Positions 42,854 to 51,799 of a DNA stretch of 64,000 nt are shown in pieces (within the stretch, counting starts at the first letter, position 1; each line of letters starts with the position of its first letter). The translations under genes were made by a program, and so were the position numbers. The stretch spans positions 744,001 through 808,000 of the forward strand of contig JAWMQN010000002.1 in the NCBI GenBank assembly GCA_033283265.1, written 5' to 3'. A model generated the notes under the pieces. That model was not told the DNA's origin. It did no database searches and was given only the letters and a program-made list of their open reading frames with translations. The DNA comes from Mangrovimicrobium sp033283265. GTDB lineage: Bacteria > Pseudomonadota > Gammaproteobacteria > Pseudomonadales > Halieaceae.

Positions 42854-42870
42854 GGTCTGGCCCTCCTGTT

Positions 42871-42890
42871 CAATAGCGACCAGACTATTG
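42871..42890. promoter_or_regulatory. Candidate LysR operator between pirin and lysR
   Basis: CAATAG-(8)-CTATTG in the 100-bp divergent intergenic region, with GTTC/GAAC outer bases. It resembles the T-N11-A dyads bound by LysR-type regulators. Not tested. Confidence 0.45.
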
Positions 42891-42953
42891 TCGAACTGGA
42901 CGAAATAAAATCGCATAATTTAGCCCTCTTCGTTCGGAAAAATCGGAGGGTTC

Positions 42954-43838
42954 ATGTCCGTACATCGCACCACCCTGGAACAATGGCGCATGCTGCAGGC
43001 TGTCGTGGACCACGGCGGTTTCGCCCAGGCGGCGGAGGCCATCCACAAGAGCCAGTCGAGCATCAACCACGCGGTGCACAAGCTGGAGGACCTGCTCGGG
43101 CTCAAGCTGCTGGAAGTGGTCGGGCGCAAGGCCCATCTCACCGAGGCCGGTACGCTGATGCTGCGCCGCGCCGAGCAACTGCTCTCCCAGGCCAGCCAGC
43201 TGGAGGAGATCGCCGGCAGCCTGGCCAGCGGGGTCGAGGCCGAGATTCGCGTCGCGGTGGACGAGGTCTATCCTCCCGACTGGCTGGCCGATGCCCTGCA
43301 GGAACTGTCCGAGAACTACCCCAACACCCGCGTGCAGCTGCACGAGACCGTGCTCTCCGGCGGCGCCGAACTGCTCACCGCCGGCGAGGTCGACCTGCTG
43401 CTGACCGGGCGCACGCCGCCGGGCTTCCTCGGCGAGCCGCTGCTGCGGGTCGAGTTCATGGCCGTCGCCCACCCGGAACACCCCCTGCACGCCCTCGGCC
43501 GCGAGCTGACCCTGCAGGACCTCGAGCACCAGCGGCAGATCGTGGTGCGCGACTCGGCCCGCCACAGCAGCGTCGACTCCGGCTGGCTGGGTGCCGAGCA
43601 GCGCTGGACGGTGAGCCATATCACCACGTCGGTGGAGATGATCGAGCGCGGCATGGGCTTCGCCTGGCTGCCGCTGTCGCGGCTGGAGCGCTCGCTGGCC
43701 CTCGGGCGGGTGAAGGAGTTGCCGCTGGGGGCGCAGGCGCGGCGCTTCGCCGAGCTCTACCTCGTCTACGCCGATCGCGACCGCGCTGGGCCGGTGACGA
43801 AAAAACTCGGGGAATTGCTCAGCGGCTGCTGCCAGTAG
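42954..43838 (+). CDS. LysR family transcriptional regulator
   Basis: 294 aa. N-terminal winged helix-turn-helix (LEQWRMLQAVVDHGGFAQAA, EAIHKSQSSINHAVHKLEDL) and a C-terminal effector-binding domain (IRVAVDEVYPPDWLADALQE). Probably controls the divergent pirin gene and itself through the dyad between them. Effector unknown. Confidence 0.93.
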   Translation: MSVHRTTLEQWRMLQAVVDHGGFAQAAEAIHKSQSSINHAVHKLEDLLGLKLLEVVGRKAHLTEAGTLMLRRAEQLLSQASQLEEIAGSLASGVEAEIRVAVDEVYPPDWLADALQELSENYPNTRVQLHETVLSGGAELLTAGEVDLLLTGRTPPGFLGEPLLRVEFMAVAHPEHPLHALGRELTLQDLEHQRQIVVRDSARHSSVDSGWLGAEQRWTVSHITTSVEMIERGMGFAWLPLSRLERSLALGRVKELPLGAQARRFAELYLVYADRDRAGPVTKKLGELLSGCCQ

Positions 43839-43851
43839 GTGCGGCGGGAGT

Positions 43852-44349
43852 TCAGTCCAGCTCCCGCGGCCGCAGCAGGCGCTCCAGCGACCCGCAGCCC
43901 ACCGCCACCCCGGCCCAGTCAGCGCAGTCGAGCTGCAGGCGGGCATAGCCGGCGGTCGGCAGGTTTTCCAGCGCCCACTGGGGGCAGAGGAGGTTGATGA
44001 GATCGGTAAAGGCGGGGTTGTGGCCGACCAGGAACAGCGCGCTCTCGTCGCCCCCGTAGGCCTGGATCCAGTCGAGTACATCCTGCTCGTCGAAGGTGTA
44101 GAGCGCCTCCTCCGTGCAGTGCGCCAGCCCGGCCAGCTCCGGCCAGCCCTGGCACAGGCCCTCGAGGGTCAGCTGAGCCCGCCGGGCCGGGCTGGCGTGT
44201 ATCACCATCGGCTCCACTTCCAGCGCCAGCGCCGCCCCCATGCGCGGCGCATCGCGCCTGCCGCGCCCGTTCAGGCCGCGCTCGCGATCGGCAAGGCCCG
44301 GCTCGTCCCAGGAGGACTTGGCGTGACGCAGCAGGTGCAGGGTTTTCAT
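43852..44349 (-). CDS. sixA: SixA-type histidine phosphatase
   Basis: 165 aa. N-terminal RHA motif LHLLRHAKSSWDEPGL, typical of the SixA branch of the histidine phosphatase family, with the second His in LFLVGHNPAFTDLINLL. SixA removes phosphate from phosphohistidine; in E. coli it acts on NPr of the PTS-Ntr. The presence of ptsP at 7.4 kb makes a similar link reasonable here, as inference. Convergent with the LysR gene (13-bp gap). Confidence 0.85.
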   Translation of the reverse strand: MKTLHLLRHAKSSWDEPGLADRERGLNGRGRRDAPRMGAALALEVEPMVIHASPARRAQLTLEGLCQGWPELAGLAHCTEEALYTFDEQDVLDWIQAYGGDESALFLVGHNPAFTDLINLLCPQWALENLPTAGYARLQLDCADWAGVAVGCGSLERLLRPRELD

Positions 44350-44430
44350 CCCTATGGTATTCCCATGGCGGTAAGCGGCGCGTTGGGTCGAAATCCCCGG
44401 CCGCGCGAACTGCTATGCTCAATCGGCTGG

Positions 44431-44461
44431 CAGCCGGCATTCACCAACTCCATGCCGGCTG
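44431..44461. promoter_or_regulatory. Perfect 10-bp inverted repeat between divergent genes
   Basis: CAGCCGGCAT (44431-44440) and ATGCCGGCTG (44452-44461) are separated by 11 bp, in the gap between sixA and the LLM oxidoreductase, about 33 bp before the latter's start. It could be an operator or a leader hairpin. Confidence 0.4.
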
Positions 44462-44494
44462 TATTGAAGTAAAGCGCAGAACAGGGGATTGCAC

Positions 44495-45370
44495 ATGAAA
44501 ATCGGCGTCATCTACCCGCAAAAGGAACTGCGGGGCGACCCGCAGGCAGTGCGCCAGATCGGCCTGGCCGTGGAGGCGAAGGGCTTCGACTTCCTCGTCG
44601 CCTACGATCACGTGCTCGGCGCCAGTCACGACCGCGAGCCGCCCCTCAACGGCCCCTACAACGAGCACGACCCCTTCCACGATCCCTTTGTCATGTTCGC
44701 CTACCTCGCCGGCATCACCCAGACCCTGGAGTTCAACACCGGCATCCTGATCCTGCCCCAGCGGCAGACTGCCCTGGTGGCGCGCCAGGCCGCGGACCTC
44801 GACCTGCTCTCCGGGGAGCGCTTTCGCATGGGGGTGGGTATCGGCTGGAACTACGTGGAGTACGACGCCCTCGGGCAGGACTTCAGGACGCGCGGCCGGC
44901 GCGTCGACGAACAGGTGGCACTGCTGCGCCGGCTGTGGCGCGAGCCGCTGCTGGACTTCGACGGCCAGTTCGACCGCATCGAGAAGGCCGCGCTGATCCC
45001 GCGGCCCACGCGGCAGATCCCGATCTGGCTGGGAGGCTTCGCCGATATCGCCCTGCAGCGCGCCGCGCGCATCGCCGACGGCTTCATCTTCGCCGACGGT
45101 GCGGCGGACGCCTTCGAGCAGCTGCCCCGGCTGCAGGAACTGCTGGCGGCCGAGGGCCGCGGCGGCAGCGGTTTCGGTTTCCAGTGCAACATGCTGAAGG
45201 CGCGCTCCGCCGAGGCGGTGGTGGACACCGTCTCCCGCTGGCAGGCCGCCGGCGGCAGCCACGCCGCCATCAACACCATGGGCATGGGCTTCAGCTCTGC
45301 CGACGAACACCTGGATTACGTGAACTCGACAGCGGAGGCGCTGACCCGGGCCGGCTTCGCACTGGCCTGA
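44495..45370 (+). CDS. LLM class F420-dependent (luciferase-like) oxidoreductase
   Basis: 291 aa from ATG at 44495. TIM-barrel luciferase-like protein of the TIGR03619 type: MKIGVIYPQKELRGDPQAVR, FDFLVAYDHVLGASH, LDLLSGERFRMGVGIGWNYV and RQIPIWLGGFADIAL. Uses F420 or FMN. Related genes in this group of bacteria cluster with SDRs in steroid or xenobiotic-like catabolic islands. An SDR gene follows 80 bp downstream. Confidence 0.85.
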   Translation: MKIGVIYPQKELRGDPQAVRQIGLAVEAKGFDFLVAYDHVLGASHDREPPLNGPYNEHDPFHDPFVMFAYLAGITQTLEFNTGILILPQRQTALVARQAADLDLLSGERFRMGVGIGWNYVEYDALGQDFRTRGRRVDEQVALLRRLWREPLLDFDGQFDRIEKAALIPRPTRQIPIWLGGFADIALQRAARIADGFIFADGAADAFEQLPRLQELLAAEGRGGSGFGFQCNMLKARSAEAVVDTVSRWQAAGGSHAAINTMGMGFSSADEHLDYVNSTAEALTRAGFALA

Positions 45371-45450
45371 AGCGCCACCTGACGGGGCAATAACAATAAA
45401 CTGGCCGGCGCCCGGGCACCCCGCCCCCACGGCGCCGCGGAGGAAAGAGC

Positions 45451-46218
45451 ATGCTCAAGCGCTTTGAGGGCAAGGTTATCGCGGTGGCCGGCGGTTCCGG
45501 CGGTATTGGCAGCAGCGTGTCAAAACGCCTCGCCAGTGAGGGCGCGGCGGTGCTGGTGGGCGACATCGATTTTGCCGCCGCGCAACAGACCGCGGTGGAG
45601 ATCGCCGAAGCCGGCGGTATCGCCACCCCCATGACCCTGGATATCTCCGACGAAGGCAGCGTGCAGCACTTCGTGGCGGCCTCGACGCAACTCTACGGCG
45701 GCCTCGACGGCTTTCACGTCAACGCCCTGGACAGCTCGCACGCGGCGGGCGATACCGATGCCGTGGCCATGGACATGGCGGACTACGACGCCATGACCGC
45801 CGTCAACATGCGCGGCTATTTCCTCTGCACCCGCTACGCCGTCCCGGCGCTGCTGGCCCGCGGCGGCGGGGCCATGCTGTTCACCAGCTCCGGCTCCGCC
45901 TACGCGGGCCTCGACAGCCGCCCCACCTACTCGATGATCAAGAGTGGCATTCACGCCCTGGCCCGCCACGTGGCCAGCCGCTGGGGCAAGCAGGGCGTGC
46001 GCAGCAACGTGATCGCCCCCGGGCTGATCATGCACCCCGCAGCAGAGGCCGCGGTCGGTGCCGAGTACGGCGAGAAGGTGCTGCAGACCCTGCGCGTCAC
46101 CCGCCTGGGGCGGCCGGAGGACATCGCCGCCGTGGCGGCACTGCTGATGTCGGAGGACGGCGCGTTCATCACCGGCCAGGTCATCAGCGTGGACGGCGGG
46201 GCCTCGATGCGGCCGTGA
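45451..46218 (+). CDS. SDR family oxidoreductase
   Basis: 255 aa. Cofactor motif AVAGGSGGIGSSVSKRLA, acid in the second strand (VGDIDFA; NAD preference), active site Ser in FTSSGSAYAG and YSMIKSGIHAL (Tyr-x3-Lys). C-terminus FITGQVISVDGGASM is classical. Dehydrogenase of a secondary alcohol or ketone; substrate unknown. Preceded by GGAGG. Confidence 0.92.
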   Translation: MLKRFEGKVIAVAGGSGGIGSSVSKRLASEGAAVLVGDIDFAAAQQTAVEIAEAGGIATPMTLDISDEGSVQHFVAASTQLYGGLDGFHVNALDSSHAAGDTDAVAMDMADYDAMTAVNMRGYFLCTRYAVPALLARGGGAMLFTSSGSAYAGLDSRPTYSMIKSGIHALARHVASRWGKQGVRSNVIAPGLIMHPAAEAAVGAEYGEKVLQTLRVTRLGRPEDIAAVAALLMSEDGAFITGQVISVDGGASMRP

Positions 46219-46256
46219 AGCCCGCTGCCGGGCTGGCGGAGCTGGCCTGGAAGCCA

Positions 46257-46278
46257 TAGATAGCATACACTATCTAAA
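46257..46278. promoter_or_regulatory. Palindromic operator upstream of DUF1214 gene (copy 1)
   Basis: TAGATAG-CATACA-CTATCTA, a perfect 7-bp dyad followed by AA, lies 39 bp after the SDR stop and about 80 bp before the DUF1214 start. On the minus strand it reads TTAGATAGTGTATGCTATC, matching the site at 63758-63776 at most positions. Size and symmetry fit a TetR-type repressor. No tetR gene is in the window. Confidence 0.6.
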
Positions 46279-46358
46279 TCTCGGCCGCCCTGCACCGGCG
46301 GGCCGTGAGCAGGCAGCGGCCTGCGCCGCACACCCCGCTTGATGGAAAGTGAACCGCC

Positions 46359-47531
46359 ATGAATATCGATAACAATATCCTCGCCTACCTGCAGGACCTG
46401 CAGGGCGCCGTCGACAACCTGCAGGACACCTGGCGCCCCGAGGACCCCGCCTACCGCGCGGACGTCTACCGGCAGACCATGACCAGCCTGTCCTACGCCT
46501 ACTTCGCCTATTTCCACGCCGACGCCGAGCACCCGGACTGGGCGCCCCTGTGGAACCCGGTCTACACCCTGCAGCCCAACCCGGACGACATCTACCTGCA
46601 GTCGCCGATCCGCGGCGACCTCTCCTACCGCGTCTCCGGCAACCGCGGCACCTGCAAGATCCTCTCCTTCACCACCCAGAAGGTGCTCTCCGGCACGGTG
46701 GATGCGATGCCCCAGCCCAGCGGCCACAACGAGGTCGACTGCAGCGACCTCGGCCTCGAACCGGGCGAGGACTTCGAGGTAATCTTCAGCGCCGAGCGCC
46801 CCGCCGGCTACAGCGGCAGGTGGGCGCCCATCGACCCGGAAGCCGGCGGCATGATGGTGCGCTTTCGCAGCTACGACTGGCTCAACGAGATCGACCCCGT
46901 ACTCTCCATCGAATGCCTCGACCCGGTGCCGCCGAAGCCGCGACTGAGCCCGGAGCAGATACTCGAGCGCATCCGCGAGATGGCGAAGTTCCCCGCCCGC
47001 AAGACCAAGCTCTACTACCAGATGCAGAACGGCGTGAAGGAGCGCGTGGGTTTCAACGTCTTCGAACCCATCCGCTACCCCGGCGCGCTGGTCAAGCAGA
47101 CCTACTGGCCGGCCTGCTTCCAGTTCGAGGCGGACGAGGCGCTGATCATCGAAACCGAGATGCCGGCAAAACGCCCCTACTGGAACATCCAGCTCAACGA
47201 CCCCTATTTCAACGCCCTCGAGTATGTCTACCGGCTCTCCAGTACCAACGGCCACTACGCCAGGCTCAGTTCCGACGGCAGGCTGCGGGCGGTGATTGCC
47301 CTGGAAGACCCCGGCGTGCCCAACTGGCTCGACCCGGCGGGCTACACCGAGGGCGGCATCTACGGCCGCTGGTACGACTGCGACAGCGAACCACTGCCGA
47401 GCCTTAAGCGGGTGAAACTGAGCGAACTGCGCGCGCATTTGCCCGTGGACACCCCGGTAGTGACGCCGGAACAACGGGCCGAGGAACTGCGCCTGCGGGT
47501 GCGCGCCTGCCAGCGGCGGAGGAGATGGTAA
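46359..47531 (+). CDS. DUF1214 domain protein (paralog 1)
   Basis: 390 aa. The N-terminal half has LQDTWRPEDPAYRADVYRQT and DWAPLWNPVYTLQPNPDDIY. The C-terminal DUF1214 domain has YWNIQLNDPYFNALEYVYRL followed by SSTNGHYARLSSDGRLRAVI and DPGVPNWLDPAGYTEGGIYG. It ends RVRACQRRRRW, the same ending as the paralog at 62.0 kb. Biochemical function unknown; such genes often sit in catabolic clusters. First gene of an operon with SDR, sulfotransferase and ADH, behind a palindromic operator. Stop overlaps the next start (TAATG). Confidence 0.85.
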   Translation: MNIDNNILAYLQDLQGAVDNLQDTWRPEDPAYRADVYRQTMTSLSYAYFAYFHADAEHPDWAPLWNPVYTLQPNPDDIYLQSPIRGDLSYRVSGNRGTCKILSFTTQKVLSGTVDAMPQPSGHNEVDCSDLGLEPGEDFEVIFSAERPAGYSGRWAPIDPEAGGMMVRFRSYDWLNEIDPVLSIECLDPVPPKPRLSPEQILERIREMAKFPARKTKLYYQMQNGVKERVGFNVFEPIRYPGALVKQTYWPACFQFEADEALIIETEMPAKRPYWNIQLNDPYFNALEYVYRLSSTNGHYARLSSDGRLRAVIALEDPGVPNWLDPAGYTEGGIYGRWYDCDSEPLPSLKRVKLSELRAHLPVDTPVVTPEQRAEELRLRVRACQRRRRW

Positions 47532-48316
47532 TGATCAGCGAACAACTGGATTTCGGCGGCCGGGTCGCCATCGTCACCGGCGGCGCCACCGGCATCGGCT
47601 ACGCCACCGCGCTGCAACTGGCGAAACTCGGCGCCAGCGTGGTCATCGCCAGCCGCACCGCGGAGGAACTGCAGGCGGCGGCGGAACGCATCGCGCAGGA
47701 GAGCGGCAGCCGCTGCCTCGCGGTGCCTACCGATGTGAAGGACGAGGAGGCGGTGATCGCCCTCGTACAGCGCACGGTGGAGGAGTTCGGCCGCATCGAC
47801 ATCCTCATCAACAACGCCGGCGGCACCCGCATGGGACCACTGGAACATATTCCGTCGCGCGGCTGGGACTCGATCTTCGAACTCAACACCCGCTCCGCCT
47901 ACGTGGCCACCCGGGAGGCCGGCAGGCACATGATCGAGCAGGGCTGCGGCGCCATCGTCAACGTCTCCTCCAACGCCGGGATCACCGGGGTCAAGGGCGG
48001 CGCCCACTACTCCGCCGCCAAGTCGGCGCTGCAGATGTTCACCACCGTCACCGCCGCCGAGTGGGGCCGCCACGGCATCCGCGCCAACTGTGTGGCAGCG
48101 GGCATGATCGCCTCGCCGCGGGCCGCCGCGGCCTGGGATGCCGCCGGACTGCAGGCTGAGCAGATGGGCCGGGGCATTCCCCTGGGCCGCGCCGGCACCC
48201 CGGAGGAGATGGCCAACATGATCGTCTTCCTGGCCAGCGACGCGGCCTCCTACGTTACCGGCCAGACCATCGCGGTGAACGGCGGCCCGTCCCTGGGCGG
48301 CATCGACCTGGAGTAG
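47531..48316 (+). CDS. SDR family oxidoreductase
   Basis: 261 aa from ATG at 47531 (GGAGGAG 7 bases upstream, within the end of the DUF1214 gene). Rossmann motif IVTGGATGIGYATA, NAG loop LINNAGGTRMG, active site Ser in NVSSNAGITG and YSAAKSALQMF. C-terminus YVTGQTIAVNGGPSLGGIDL. Member of the DUF1214-SDR-sulfotransferase-ADH operon. Confidence 0.93.
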   Translation: MISEQLDFGGRVAIVTGGATGIGYATALQLAKLGASVVIASRTAEELQAAAERIAQESGSRCLAVPTDVKDEEAVIALVQRTVEEFGRIDILINNAGGTRMGPLEHIPSRGWDSIFELNTRSAYVATREAGRHMIEQGCGAIVNVSSNAGITGVKGGAHYSAAKSALQMFTTVTAAEWGRHGIRANCVAAGMIASPRAAAAWDAAGLQAEQMGRGIPLGRAGTPEEMANMIVFLASDAASYVTGQTIAVNGGPSLGGIDLE

Positions 48317-48321
48317 CAAGC

Positions 48322-49512
48322 ATGGATGTCTCCTACGACCCGCCCGCCAGCTTTCGCCACGCGATGGACCAGCTCCACGCCACAGTCGCCACGGAAATCG
48401 GCAGCGATAATTTCGGTCCCGACGACTACCTGCCCGGACTCACCGCCCTGCTGCAGGCCATGGACTACGACCCGCAGTTCTCCGAGCAGGGACGGCGGGT
48501 CGCCTGGGGCATGGTGGTCGGCGTACTCAAGGGGCGCGCCCAGGCCTACAAGTCGATGGCGGAGAACCCCGGCTTCGACGCCGCGCCGATCACCAGCCCG
48601 GTGGTCATCACCGGCGTGCCGCGCACCGGCACCACGGCCCTGCACCGGCTGATGGCGGTGGACCCGCGCTTCCAGGGCCTGCAGACCTGGTTGCTCGATT
48701 CACCGATGCCGCGCCCGCCCGTCGGGACCTGGGGCGACTACCCGGAGTTCCGGAAGAGCGTCGCCACCATCGAGGCCCGCTACGCCGCCGCGCCGGGCAA
48801 GCGCGCCGCCCACCACATCGCCGCGGAGGAGGTGCACGAGTGCTGCATGCTGCTGCGCCAGTCCTTCGTCTCCAATATCTGGAGCTGCGGCTTTTCCGTA
48901 CCCAGCTACGACGCCTGGTGGCAGTGCCAGGACGAGCGCGCCGCCTACAGCCACTACCAGCGCTGCGTGCAACTGATCGGCAGCAGCGCACCCGACAAGC
49001 GCTGGCTGCTGAAAAACCCCGGCCACATCGAACACCTCGACCTGCTGTTCGCGGTGTTCCCCGATGCGAGGGTGATTCAGACCCACCGCGACCCGGCGCG
49101 GGCAGTGCCCTCGCTGGTGTCCCTGCTGATGCAGCTCTACCCGGTCATGGAATCCGGCGACGCGCAACTGCGCGGGGAGATCATGCTGCGCCGGGAGGTG
49201 GCCAAGTGGGCCAGCGCGGTACGCAAGGCGGAGCGGGTACGGGAACGACACCCGGGCCAGGTGCTGGACATCGTCCACGCGGATTTCCACGCCGAACCGA
49301 TGGCCGTGCTGGAGCAGATCTACGCTTTTATCGGCTGGGATATTCCCGCCGACACCCGCGCCGCTTTCGCCGGGCGTATCGAGGAGAAGCCGGAACTGCA
49401 GCACGGCGTGCACCGTTACAGGATCGAGGACTACGGCATGAGCGAGACCGAGGCGCGGGCGCCCTTCGGCGACTACATCCAGCGTTTCGCGCTGGCGGAG
49501 GCAGGCAGATGA
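48322..49512 (+). CDS. Sulfotransferase family protein
   Basis: 396 aa, 5 bp after the SDR gene. PAPS-binding 5'-PSB loop VITGVPRTGTTALHRLMAVD and 3'-PB region VIQTHRDPARAVPSLVSLLM. The group (Sulfotransfer_3) sulfonates alcohols of lipids, sterols or glycans using PAPS. In marine bacteria these genes are frequent in lipid/sterol-like catabolic loci, where the actual substrate is mostly unknown. Overlaps the ADH gene by 4 bp (ATGA). Confidence 0.9.
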   Translation: MDVSYDPPASFRHAMDQLHATVATEIGSDNFGPDDYLPGLTALLQAMDYDPQFSEQGRRVAWGMVVGVLKGRAQAYKSMAENPGFDAAPITSPVVITGVPRTGTTALHRLMAVDPRFQGLQTWLLDSPMPRPPVGTWGDYPEFRKSVATIEARYAAAPGKRAAHHIAAEEVHECCMLLRQSFVSNIWSCGFSVPSYDAWWQCQDERAAYSHYQRCVQLIGSSAPDKRWLLKNPGHIEHLDLLFAVFPDARVIQTHRDPARAVPSLVSLLMQLYPVMESGDAQLRGEIMLRREVAKWASAVRKAERVRERHPGQVLDIVHADFHAEPMAVLEQIYAFIGWDIPADTRAAFAGRIEEKPELQHGVHRYRIEDYGMSETEARAPFGDYIQRFALAEAGR

Positions 49513-50525
49513 AAGCGGCAATCTATCCCGGCGAAGGCGGGCCGATCAGTATCGAGACCCTGCCCGACCCGCGCCCCGGCCCCAGTGAAGTCCTGATCAG
49601 GGTCCACCGCTGCGGTATCTGCGGCACCGACCTGAGCATGACCAGGGGTGGCCAGTGGGACTACGGCAAGGGGGTGCAGTTCGGCCACGAGTACGCTGGC
49701 GAGATCATCGAGACCGGCAGCAAGGTGACCGATTTCAAGGTCGGCGAGCGCATCGCCGTGCTGCCCTCGGTGGCCTGCGGCGAGTGTCATTCCTGCCGCA
49801 GCCACGGCAACAATGTGCTCTGCCAGAGCCGCCCGGGCTCCGCCATGCTCGGTTTCGCGGAATTGGCGGTGGTGCCCACCAGCGTCGCTACCCGCCTGCC
49901 CTCGGTGCTGTCGATGAGCGACGGCGCGCTGGTCGAACCGCTGGCGATCAGCCTTTACGGGGTCAAGCTGGCGCAGATCCAGCCCGGCGACCGGGTGCTG
50001 GTCCTCGGCGGCGGCACCGTCGCCCTCTACGCCATCTACTGGGCGCGGCGGCTGGGCGCGGGACGCATCGTCGCCATGTCGCGCTCGGCGCGGCGCAGGG
50101 ACCTGGCGCTGCAGATGGGCGCCGATGACTTCATCGCCTACGGCGACAACGAGATTGGCGAGGCCGTCGAGGCGCTCGGCGGCCCGGCGCAGTTCGTCTT
50201 CGAGTGCGTCGGCGCCGAGGGCCTGCTGCACAAGGCGGTGATGCATGCGGCGCAGTTCGGCAAAATCATTTCCCTCGGTTTCTGCACCGCGCCGGACACG
50301 GTGATCCCCGCCATCGCCTCCTACAAGTGCGCTTCCATCCAGTTCTCCGTCGGCTACTCGATGAAGGAGTTTCACTACATCGCCGACCAGATGGACAAGG
50401 GCCACTGCGACCCGAAGGCGATCATCAGCAACGAGATTGGCCTCGCCGAGCTGCCGGCCATGTTCGACGCCCTGCGCGGGGCGAACAACGAGACCAAGGT
50501 GCATGTACACTGTAGCAGCGTCTGA
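49509..50525 (+). CDS. Zinc-dependent alcohol dehydrogenase (MDR family)
   Basis: 338 aa. Catalytic zinc residues in RCGICGTDLS and FGHEYAGEII; structural zinc in CGECHSCRSHGNNVLC (four Cys); Rossmann VLVLGGGTVALYAIYWARRL. Similar to threonine/sorbitol dehydrogenase-like MDRs. Last gene of the operon starting at 46.36 kb; likely oxidises an alcohol formed or exposed by the preceding enzymes (inference). Confidence 0.93.
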   Translation: MKAAIYPGEGGPISIETLPDPRPGPSEVLIRVHRCGICGTDLSMTRGGQWDYGKGVQFGHEYAGEIIETGSKVTDFKVGERIAVLPSVACGECHSCRSHGNNVLCQSRPGSAMLGFAELAVVPTSVATRLPSVLSMSDGALVEPLAISLYGVKLAQIQPGDRVLVLGGGTVALYAIYWARRLGAGRIVAMSRSARRRDLALQMGADDFIAYGDNEIGEAVEALGGPAQFVFECVGAEGLLHKAVMHAAQFGKIISLGFCTAPDTVIPAIASYKCASIQFSVGYSMKEFHYIADQMDKGHCDPKAIISNEIGLAELPAMFDALRGANNETKVHVHCSSV

Positions 50526-50617
50526 CGTTTCTCCAGCGGAAAAGGTGTAAGGCGCACCCCAGGGGCTGCAGCGAGCGAATGTTGCAGCCTACCGATCCGT
50601 TGAGGGGGAGAGTGTGC

Positions 50618-51169
50618 ATGGATATCGAAAGATTTGTTGCCGATTGTGTCGCCGCCAACGCCGGGATTGATGCCCAGGCGGCGGTCGACGAGGTACTGGC
50701 CAGGGCCGTCTCCAGGCCCGGCGCCGTACTGGCGGCGCTGGGTGAGCCTGACAAAGCGGGCTTCCAGGTACTGCTGGCATCCCCGGCCCTGACCATATTT
50801 GCCGCCAGCTGGACACCGCAGATGAACCTGATGCCCCACGATCACCTGATGTGGGCCAACATCGGCATCTACACGGGCCGCGAGGACAATATCTTCTGGC
50901 AAAGGACGCCGCAGGGTATCCGCGCATCCGGCGCCGCGGCCCTGTTTGAAGGCGATACGGCCATGCTGCCCGAGGACGCGCTGCACTCCGTGACCAATCC
51001 CCTGCAGCGCTTCACCGGCGGCATCCACATCTACGGCGGGGACTTTTTCAACACGCCCCGCAGCCAGTGGAACCCCGAAACACTTGCGGAGGAGGCGTCC
51101 GACGGCGACAGGATTCGAGAGATGTTCCGGCGGGAGAATGTCAGGCTGGGGCTGGATGCCGGTTCGTGA
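50618..51169 (+). CDS. Cupin-type metal-binding protein (cysteine dioxygenase-like)
   Basis: 183 aa from ATG at 50618 with GGGGGAG about 8 bases upstream. The cupin signature is PHDHLMWANIGIYTGREDNI (His-x-His, Glu) with a second His in DALHSVTNPLQRFTGGIHIY. Fits the predicted metal-dependent enzymes of the double-stranded beta-helix superfamily that resemble cysteine dioxygenase. Substrate unknown. Converges with the Rrf2 gene. Confidence 0.7.
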   Translation: MDIERFVADCVAANAGIDAQAAVDEVLARAVSRPGAVLAALGEPDKAGFQVLLASPALTIFAASWTPQMNLMPHDHLMWANIGIYTGREDNIFWQRTPQGIRASGAAALFEGDTAMLPEDALHSVTNPLQRFTGGIHIYGGDFFNTPRSQWNPETLAEEASDGDRIREMFRRENVRLGLDAGS

Positions 51170-51239
51170 AGCGTTTTAGCCGGGGAATGCGCTGCCCGGG
51201 ACAATCGCACTTTCAGCGACAGCCTGCGGTCGCCCGCGA

Positions 51240-51665
51240 TCAGTCATCGACCATGTGCAGCAGAATCTTTTGCATGGACCTGCTCCCCAGCAGGTCACTC
51301 AATGAATAGCCATTCAACACCGAGTAGAACGCGTTTTCCGCTTCCCTGAGCACCGACTGCAGGGTACAGGCGCTGACCAGGATACAGGGTGCGCAGTCGA
51401 CGACAGCTTGCCGGGGCTCGGTGGCCTCCACCACGTCACCGATATTGATACTCGCGGCATCCATACCCAGGACAAAGCCGCCGCCCTTGCCGCGGTGGGT
51501 CTCGATATATCCAAGCTTGCCCAACAGGTGAACCACCTTGCGCAGGTGTTCGCGGGAAATCCCGTAGCCATCGGCTATCTCCGCCATGGTGACACGCCTG
51601 CCGCTGTGGGTTCCGAGGTAGAGCAGGACCCGCAGGGAATAATCGGTGTAGAGGCTGAGCTTCAT
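51240..51665 (-). CDS. nsrR: Rrf2 family NO-sensing repressor, NsrR-like
   Basis: 141 aa. Winged helix at the N-terminus (MKLSLYTDYSLRVLLYLGTH, GYGISREHLRKVVHLLGKL). Three cysteines in DCAPCILVSACTLQ (C-x2-C-x5-C) are placed as in the iron-sulfur cluster of NsrR. NsrR represses NO-detoxification genes and is released when NO attacks its cluster. The divergent truncated haemoglobin gene and the consensus-like palindrome between them support this assignment. Confidence 0.88.
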   Translation of the reverse strand: MKLSLYTDYSLRVLLYLGTHSGRRVTMAEIADGYGISREHLRKVVHLLGKLGYIETHRGKGGGFVLGMDAASINIGDVVEATEPRQAVVDCAPCILVSACTLQSVLREAENAFYSVLNGYSLSDLLGSRSMQKILLHMVDD

Positions 51666-51727
51666 CGGGGCTGCTACCTGTATGGCAATAAATTAATAAG
51701 CGAGCGCTTGTATTTCGGGCCAGACTT

Positions 51728-51756
51728 TATAAGATGTATATGCTATACATCTTATA
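51728..51756. promoter_or_regulatory. NsrR-type operator (29-bp perfect palindrome)
   Basis: TATAAGATGTATA-TGC-TATACATCTTATA is perfectly symmetric. Its central 23 bp read AAGATGTAT-N5-ATACATCTT, matching the published gammaproteobacterial NsrR consensus (AAGATGYAT...ATRCATCTT). It lies 44 bp before the haemoglobin start and 63 bp from the nsrR start, so it may control both genes. Confidence 0.85.
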
Positions 51757-51799
51757 GTGAAAACGAACACAATTTCCTCAAGCTAATCAGGAGTTCATT

